The notes under the pieces are model-generated. The model was given only the letters and a program-made list of their open reading frames with translations, had not been told where the DNA came from and made no database searches. This document shows positions 57,525 to 64,000 of a stretch of 64,000 nt of DNA, one piece after another (within the stretch, counting starts at the first letter, position 1; each line of letters starts with the position of its first letter). The stretch covers positions 62,001 to 126,000 of the forward strand of contig DF236955.1 of the NCBI GenBank assembly GCA_000708835.1. The letters run 5' to 3'. The stretch comes from Klebsormidium nitens (Eukaryota; Streptophyta; Klebsormidiophyceae; Klebsormidiales; Klebsormidiaceae). The position numbers and the translations under genes were made by a program.

Positions 57525-60500
57525 ATGGCCAGCGCGGCCCTTGTCATGGCCCAAGGGGCTCTCGCTGGCCATAGCATTGCAGGCCCCAGGTTTGTAGACG
57601 CTTTGCACATCCACAGATCTTGCCTGCAATCTCCTGCGCTGATCGGTTGCAGTACTGTCTCTCATGGGGTCTTTTGCCGCGCGGCTCTTGGTGATGACAA
57701 GAGAGCTTTTGCTGAGTCAGAAGACAATAAAGATACGAGAAAACAAAGAATGTGGTCCAGACCGCAAGGAAAAGTCAGGCGGACGGCCTGGGTTGTGGCT
57801 GCTCAAGCTGCGGAACAGGCTCATTCAGACGCTGCAGACGGGAGCAGGCGAGAGAACCGGGCACATCTGATGGCACATAGGGAGGAGACCCATGAGATGG
57901 AGGAGCTTGAAAGGCCTCTCGGTAAGGAGTCGGACAGCCCTTTCACTATCCGAGTCTGATTCAGAGGAGCTGAAACAATGTTCTAGCACAAATGTGCCTT
58001 GCACAGTGCGCTTGGGTGGAGGTTTCATTCATTCCTCAATGTTCAGAAGCAAAGGACTAGGTGCTCTGTAAGAAATAACCAGTGGGGTACATGTTTGATG
58101 ATGTTTCTGTGTGTCAGTATGCATCCAGACTGAGTGAGTGCGGTTTTGAAGATACTTCGTGCTGGTTCGCAGAAAGCTTACATCAGCTTCAATATACCCC
58201 GATGTGGCCTCGAAAGAGCAGTCACTTTACAAGAAATCCAGCTTTCGGCCGCTGCAGCATCTTCAAGCCGGTACTGGCTGTACTTGGGGAGCTCCGCACT
58301 TCGCCTGTGTATGCCTTTGTTCGCCTTTGTGCGTCTCTGAAGCTCGCACATCGTTGCTTTTCGTCAGATGCCCTCAAACTCTCAGCTTAAGATCTGCGAC
58401 AAACCTGCCTCTGCTGTCAACTCACCCACACCTGCCCATTCTTCCTTCAATCATCAGCGGAGTACATGAGCTTGCCCGCCTCTCAGTACTCCGTCCTTGA
58501 CGCGGAGAGGATCGAGCGAGTCGACGAGAAGACGTTCAAGTGCTACGTCCACCGGATCAAGTTCTTCACCTTTGAGGTCTGCCCGGTGCTGCTCGTGCGA
58601 GTGGATGAGAAGCCAAACGGGTGCGCCATCCGGTTGCTTTCCTGCACGGTGAGAAGATACCCTGTGCAGGCTTATGTCATGATACAGAAGCTCTCCCCTG
58701 ACGTGGCTGATTGGGATTGAGCATGATAACTAGCTAAGTTCCTGTTTCTAAGAGAACAGCTCGCTTTTGAGAAGCACGTCTACTTCAATGGAGAGTCAGT
58801 GAACGTGAACAATTGCTTGCGCCATTGGAGTATGATTTTGGATAGAAAATTGCAGCAATTTGGGTGGTTACTCACGCCTTCGCGTGTTGACGCACTATGG
58901 CATCAGAGACTTGTTCCTAGCTAATGGCTGTCTCTGATGGCCAATCCTTATCGATGCAGCTGGAGGGATCTCCGCTAGTGGTCGCTCAGAACGAGAAGTT
59001 CTCAGGTAAGACCTACTTGCTTAGCTTTCTAGTTTTTATGCGAATGCAGAAGCTGGATATGCTGACAAAGAAGAGGAGCTTTGATTTGACTTGAGAAGCT
59101 GGTCAGTTTACAGATGCGTCTGAGGTTTTGTTGTTGAACATGCATGGGGCGCGTCAGCCCTGTGGTCTTTCAGCACCTTTGAATGACGAGCGTGGGCTTA
59201 CCTGTCGTTGCGAATCCAAGGAGTACGGTCAGACTCGTCGAAGGCACTTCCTGACGCTGTTCTGGATACTGCGGGCACCTCACATTGGAGAAAACAATGT
59301 TTCAACTAGATATCCATTCCTCCTCATTTCCCTGTCCCGAATGGAACTTCCTATTCCGAAAGTCATGATGTTCAATCGTTGAAGCCCTCGTGCCGGCATG
59401 TTCTCATGGTCTCAATGGCGTCGTTATTAAGAAAAGCGGCAATCTTCTTGGAGCCTTTGAACTGCAATTGTCCCGTATGGTGACGTCGTGTCTTACCTAA
59501 GCAGTCTATTTGCTAAACAGCTCCTTGTGCATCCTCTGCAGCCTCCATGGTCAACAACGTGCGATGGAGCGACGTTCCTGATGAGCCGACCAAGAAACAA
59601 CTTATTTCAGACACGACAATCGACGTGAGTGATTCTGGTTGCGACCACCTCCGCTTTTCGGGGTACTTTCTGGAAGCGAATTCTGTCGGATCATGCTGGA
59701 AGCCGACTCGTGAAAGACCAAAGAGATGTTCAGATGATGGTTCAAAGCGGGCCGGCTCCAGGCACACAGCCAGCTGGTAAAGACCTCGTTGCTTGGGAGA
59801 TACTGAGCGTTCCGATCAGGCTCTGACCCACCGGTGCGCTTCAGATTTCGGCTGTCTCTGTTCCGCAAAGCAGAAGTGTCCGGTCCTTGCGAACCCCTGC
59901 CAAAACGAACAAACGCCGAGATATACTGTTCTGTCACAACGGATGCAAGGAGAACGAGGAGTCATTTCGATGACCCCCCTCAGTGGTAACCCCCCAAATT
60001 GACGGTCCGAAAAGGTCTCCCTGGCAGGAGACCGTTAGCCGTCGCGTCCCTGGATCTGTAGCCAATGGGGCTCCGAAAGTTGCCCGGAAGTCCATCCGTT
60101 TTGTCACCTTGGCAGACAGTCTGAGAAAAAATATCCTGGGCGTTATGCAGGTTTCGATCGAGGTTCCGGCTCCGTTCCGAAGAATTCCGGTCGAGGGCAT
60201 TGAGATGACAGGGCGGAAGGTGCTGCAGCAGCTGCTGCGGCTCGTGCTCCCCCGGTTCCTCTTACAGGTGCGCATCGGATCACGCTTATCACGCTTCCCG
60301 TCAAAGCAGTCAGCAGGCTTTGGAAGTTTTCTGCAAACAGTTGAAGTCTGGGGGCAGAACGTCCATCAGTGTTGAGGCGAGATGTACTGGCTGACGACAC
60401 CAGTGCTTAGATCGCCCGAAACCACTGCGTTTTTTGCCGAGGAGCAAGGATTATCACCGCCACTGGGAGATCGAACGGCATGGCTCACCCAGTCGACGTC

Positions 60501-61221
60501 TCCTTGGGCGTGCTTGTCGTGGGACGTGGATAACTAGGGCGATGCGGTAACCTACCCCCTCACCGTGTCACCAGTACCCCGTGATACTTGTATTCTCAGC
60601 CGTCCGATTGGCAATGTCAAAAGCATCTGACTGTTCTTCGCTGTGGCCAGCGAAGGGTCAAGTCTGCTGTGGTCAACTTTCCCGCTTGAGCAGATAAATA
60701 TCTGAAAGTTTCAGTGTTGCAAAGCAGAGGGAGGCTACGTTCGAAAGCTTCTTTGACTGGCGCTATCGGAACCGGTTTCCAAGATTCGTTGTTCATGTGG
60801 TATCGAGACGTCCTATGGAAATGTCTCGGAACGGTCGGGTGATTTCGAAGAAAACACTTGATGCCTTCTTAGGAAGTACGTTAACTCTCCAATCTTTCAA
60901 ATATCAGAGTTTAAGCATCAGTTGTGGCCGTCTCATCCGCTTCCGCCCCCCAAAAAAAGAACACACTGCCTGGTTTGCAACCCAGCCCCCTACGGGCTGT
61001 GCTTCGACCAGCTCCGCAAGCTTTCTTGTTCAGAGCAACGAGAACCTAAGTGTTTTGCAACGGCAATGAAGATGAAACTTTGGAAACTTTGGCTAAGACC
61101 GGCTTGAAATTGAGCCTGCTTGTAATGCAGTCCATCTCACTTTGTGCAGCTCGAAAAGGATTACAGAGCCTGGGCTTCTGGAGACGAGTCAAGAAAACCT
61201 CTGGGAACAGGCGAGTTGTAA
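57525..61221 (+). CDS. DUF1997-domain protein, probably plastid-targeted
   Basis: Conserved in oxygenic phototrophs; function unknown. Six exons: 57525-57921, 58458-58648, 58960-59005, 59542-59624, 60151-60267 and 61150-61221. All are in phase and give 301 residues. The first ~130 residues start MASAALVMAQGALAGHS, rich in Ala, Ser and basic residues, as expected for a chloroplast transit peptide. The DUF1997 core follows: AEYMSLPASQYSVLD, TFKCYVHRIKFFTFEVCPVL, GCAIRLLSC then LEGSPLVVAQNEKFS, SIEVPAPFRRIPVEGIEMTG, LRLVLPRFLLQ, and the characteristic end LEKDYRAWASGDESRKPLGT followed by GEL. The C-terminal exon is only 24 codons and was identified by this ending. It is divergent from the NXD1-like gene. 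Confidence 0.93.
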
Positions 61222-62550
61222 GGGAGGTTGGGAGCGGAGGAAACGGTGGGGAGGTTTTTTGCCGCCAGGTTTTTGGATGTACCTACATGTGTACATGTGT
61301 ATGCTATGAACGTTGGGTTGATGCAGCTACTGTAGTAGCGGACATTTTCCAACTCCTCTCAACAAGACGTTGGCTTACCATAATAACTCCTTCGGGTTGA
61401 TAATTGAAGGCCCTGACTGAGTAGGCTGATCCTTGTAGCTGCTGCAAGCTTGTTCGGCTGTAAGGATCGAACGAGACTAGGAACAGCACGCCCTGTGGAA
61501 AGGTCAACTAGGCCTCTCGATCGCTCTGTACCATGCGGTTCGCTTCACAAGCGATTCTTAAAAATGACTACTGTATGGCACGGCCACGATGCTCATGCAA
61601 GATTGGGGGGAATCACTTCAATGTCACGCCATCATGCGATTATTGAATCCACTCAAGACGGCTTGTCTATACATCAAGCATAATGACCGGCCTCTTACGT
61701 GGCTTTCTTCTCCTGCCCAGTTTGTAAGACCATGCCATCTGTAAACGTGCAATGTATGGACCCACATCTGCATTGGCATGATTGATTGCAATGTGCTAGC
61801 CCGCCACCATTGTGGACTCGGGACATGATACAGCTGATGCATTTCAAACCATGCTCCCGCGCCGCGGCCGCCATCGCCATGCCAAGATGTGAGCTTTGTA
61901 ACTTTCGACAAGCGCATGGTTGAATCGTCAAAGGGCAGCACGCCAAATGCATGGAAGAATATTTCATCTATACATGCAGATCGGCTATATGATGGTGTAA
62001 GTCGATCATGGTCCTATATGATGGTGTATGTGGAACACGCGCCATGTCGGGCCCCATGGCCTGGCCGCTATGCATACTGTTCATTGTGGTCATGCAGACT
62101 TGCAATGTCGCTGATTGTCAGGCTTGAGCGTGCATGCTAGCATTTAGCTGACCGCTTGATAATACAAACAGCCAATATCTATCATACTTCATCAAAAGAC
62201 TGTGGCGCACTCAATTTCAATCACAATGATATTAATCGGAAGGCGTTCAAGCACGGCATGGCTGCAGTAACCTAATGTTGAAAGTGGAATTTTCTCTATG
62301 AGCTAGACGCCCTTGATTATTCAGCGGCATGGACTTCAACATGTCCAATTTCTGATTCCTCTCCGAGTAAGTCTTTCACGACAATTCTCCCAAGTGAAGC
62401 TGTCAGGTGCGTTTGCCGTCAGATGCTGCTTCAAATGTTTCATGATGGAAACTAGAGTAAGTCGGCGGAAGGTAGAACCATTCAGCCAGCAGTCGGGCTA
62501 AACTCACTCACTGCTACTTGTTAGATGCCAAGACCGACTCTCTTATTGAC
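61222..62550. other. Tail-to-tail spacer, DUF1997 / DUF6825-like gene, with CATG-rich island
   Basis: No gene. Words such as TACATGTGTACATGTGTATG (61282), GCTCATGCAAG, CATCATGCG, GCATTGGCATGATTGATTGC, TGATGCATTTC, AAATGCATGG, ATACATGCAG, GGTCATGCAGAC and GCGTGCATGCTAGC run from 61280 to 62140. A palindrome-rich GGGCCCCATGGCC lies near 62050 and a short duplication TATATGATGGTGTA near 61988 and 62017. Same signature as the other convergent spacers. Confidence 0.6.
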
Positions 62551-64000
62551 TCATACAGAAGGAGGAGAGGGGTCGCTCGTATCCAACCCGGATGAGGTGG
62601 AACCGGGTTTGGCAGGATTCTCGGTTATAGCAGCCGTGACTGAAATGCGTGATGGAGGAGGTTCGTACGTCTTGTTTCCGCTCGTTTCGCTCGTGCTGCT
62701 CGTTGACGACCTCGTTGGGGGCTCCCAGACAACGGACTTGGCTGCTCTGGAAAGCTCAGCCTCGGCCCGATTTTGCACCTCCTCCTACAGCAGGATCGCA
62801 AAGCACATCAACATCCAGGAACCAACTTTTCCTAGGAGAAAGAAGAGCTCCAGTTGAACCAAAACAATCCTTTAACAATACATAGTGAAAACGGGTAGCA
62901 AGATGCAGAGGTTCTAGCATAGGCAGCTATTTCACCACAAGCAAGGAGCTCGACTTCACAACTGCTTCCAACAAGGTCCCTTCCACAGTGCTGTTAGAAG
63001 TAGCGAGTTTATTCTTGCAAGCCCAAGGACATCTTTGAAAAGGACCTGTTGCAGATAATAGCAGAACCATCAGGAAAGGGGGGCTAAATAAGATACCCAC
63101 CTGGAACTCCCGGATGAACTCCCGCTGTTCCGCTTGGACACGGCTCACTTCACTGATCAGCTCGCCAAGCGCTGTTCCCAACCGTTCGTTGATTGTCTCT
63201 GCCAGGGCACGACCAAGGAAGAAAGCGTCGAGCACCTGCTTGCTGGTCTGGTCACCTGTGGGATCGCAAGAGATGGGGGCTTACATTCTAAGAGTCCAGA
63301 GAGTGACAGTGATGGGTGACGAATACACAAACATTATTGTGGCACCTTGATTGCAATAACTTCGTGTGAAGACTCCGAACCTCTTGTTGCACATCTCAAA
63401 CGACCCTGTGTCGTAAATAGAATCTGCACACACCAGATAGCCGCTGAGAATCCGCAGACTACAATCAGACACTACAAGATGGACGGTAGGAAAAGCAACC
63501 ACTCCTGAGGTATGACGAGCTCTAACATGGAACGAGCTCTAACATGGATGGGTTCCTTAGTCCCAAGATACTTTTCAAAGCGAACGCCTTGCAACTATTG
63601 GCAATGAAAAAGATCAGTAGAAACCAAAGCGATTGAAAGGCAATCCTGATACTGAGTAAGATTGGGCAAATGAGGACCGCTTGCTTTGGGAAGTAAAGCG
63701 CACCACCTTGAATCGGCTCTAAATCAACTTCTAGCTACTCTAACTGTTTGCGCTTCTCTCATCGCAAGCTGTTGGCATATGATAGCGAAACAAGTCTTCA
63801 CCAACCAAAAAAGCAACTTCCAAGAGGGCCTTTCCTTGAACTGGGCAACCATCTTTTAGCATGAAATTCGCAAAACAAGGCCGTCTCATATGAACAGCTT
63901 CAGAGCATCTTAGAATTGTCCTAAAGCAACAGAGTGACTGCCTCAAAGGACATTCTACTCACCGTCTCTCCGGCCGCCTCCACTTGAAGTCGCAACAACC
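62551..64000 (-). CDS. DUF6825/At4g13200-like plastid protein (5' end beyond window)
   Basis: Uncharacterised plant chloroplast protein; the Arabidopsis relative At4g13200 has been reported from plastoglobules (from memory). Three exons are visible on the minus strand: 63963-64000 (partial), 63101-63255 and 62551-62784. They are joined in phase and give about 142 residues of C-terminal sequence. The core is KQVLDAFFLGRALAETINER, LGTALGELISEVSRVQ, AEQREFIREFQEEVQNRAEA, a predicted amphipathic helix pair. The tail is Ser/Thr/Pro-rich and ends SDPSPPSV. The start codon and any transit peptide lie outside the right edge. Third gene with a likely plastid role in this part of the window. Confidence 0.82.
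63515..63550 (+). repeat. 17-bp tandem duplication
   Basis: ACGAGCTCTAACATGGA occurs twice in succession inside the intron of the DUF6825-like gene. Confidence 0.8.

Noticed and set aside
1-64000. CRISPR arrays, operons, bacterial elements or a viral insertion
   Set aside because: The window is intron-bearing nuclear plant-lineage sequence; no regularly spaced direct repeats, no polymerase, integrase, capsid or transposase frames were recognised.

Overview
This is a window of nuclear DNA from a green, plant-lineage eukaryote. Most genes carry spliceosomal introns (GT-AG, donors mostly GTGAG/GTAAG). The gene set is streptophyte-like: a GH3 acyl-acid amido synthetase, a plant-type 2-on-2 (truncated) hemoglobin, a NEOXANTHIN-DEFICIENT1-type protein, a DUF1997 protein with a transit-peptide-like N-terminus, an At4g13200/DUF6825-type plastid protein and a plant-style RRM plus RanBP2-zinc-finger protein. 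Mixed GC, compact spacing and introns of roughly 0.2-1.4 kb suggest a streptophyte alga such as Klebsormidium. The organism is an inference; no sequence here names it.

Layout: RPL31 (+, 2159-3777); eIF3f (-, 5665-9368); TAF15-like RRM/zinc-finger protein (+, 10094-14885); 2-on-2 hemoglobin (+, 15919-19827); a broken Ala-rich coiled-coil gene (+, about 20430-22129); a mobile-element and repeat zone (22375-26400) holding a 1.6-kb foldback element, a minisatellite, a tRNA-Trp-like sequence and a small TIR element; GH3 (+, 26649-31751); DUF4211 protein (-, 32741-37581); F-box/LRR-like protein (+, 38169-39467); SDR oxidoreductase (-, 40892-43904); fucosyltransferase-like type II membrane protein (+, 46164-50267); NXD1-like protein (-, 51883-56986); DUF1997 protein (+, 57525-61221); DUF6825/At4g13200-like protein (-, 62551 to beyond the right edge). 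A 495-N gap lies at 607-1101. Exon coordinates in the entries were assembled by hand from splice sites, phase and family resemblance.

The genes do not form a pathway. Two neighbours serve translation (RPL31, eIF3f), and three at the right end look plastid-related; NXD1-like and DUF1997 share a 538-bp divergent promoter region.

Three observations stand out. (1) The intron before hemoglobin exon 3 holds a ladder of up to seven decayed copies of the 3' splice site plus the first ~56 nt of that exon, the part encoding the proximal heme histidine. Two copies are about 80% identical to the real exon, and all but one keep acceptor and phase. The fucosyltransferase-like gene shows the same architecture before its last exon, with two copies. 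(2) All five tail-to-tail spacers, and none of the head-to-head spacers, contain an island dense in palindromic CATG/TGCATG/CATATG words. (3) A 1.6-kb foldback element and a palindrome-rich TIR element sit together upstream of GH3.
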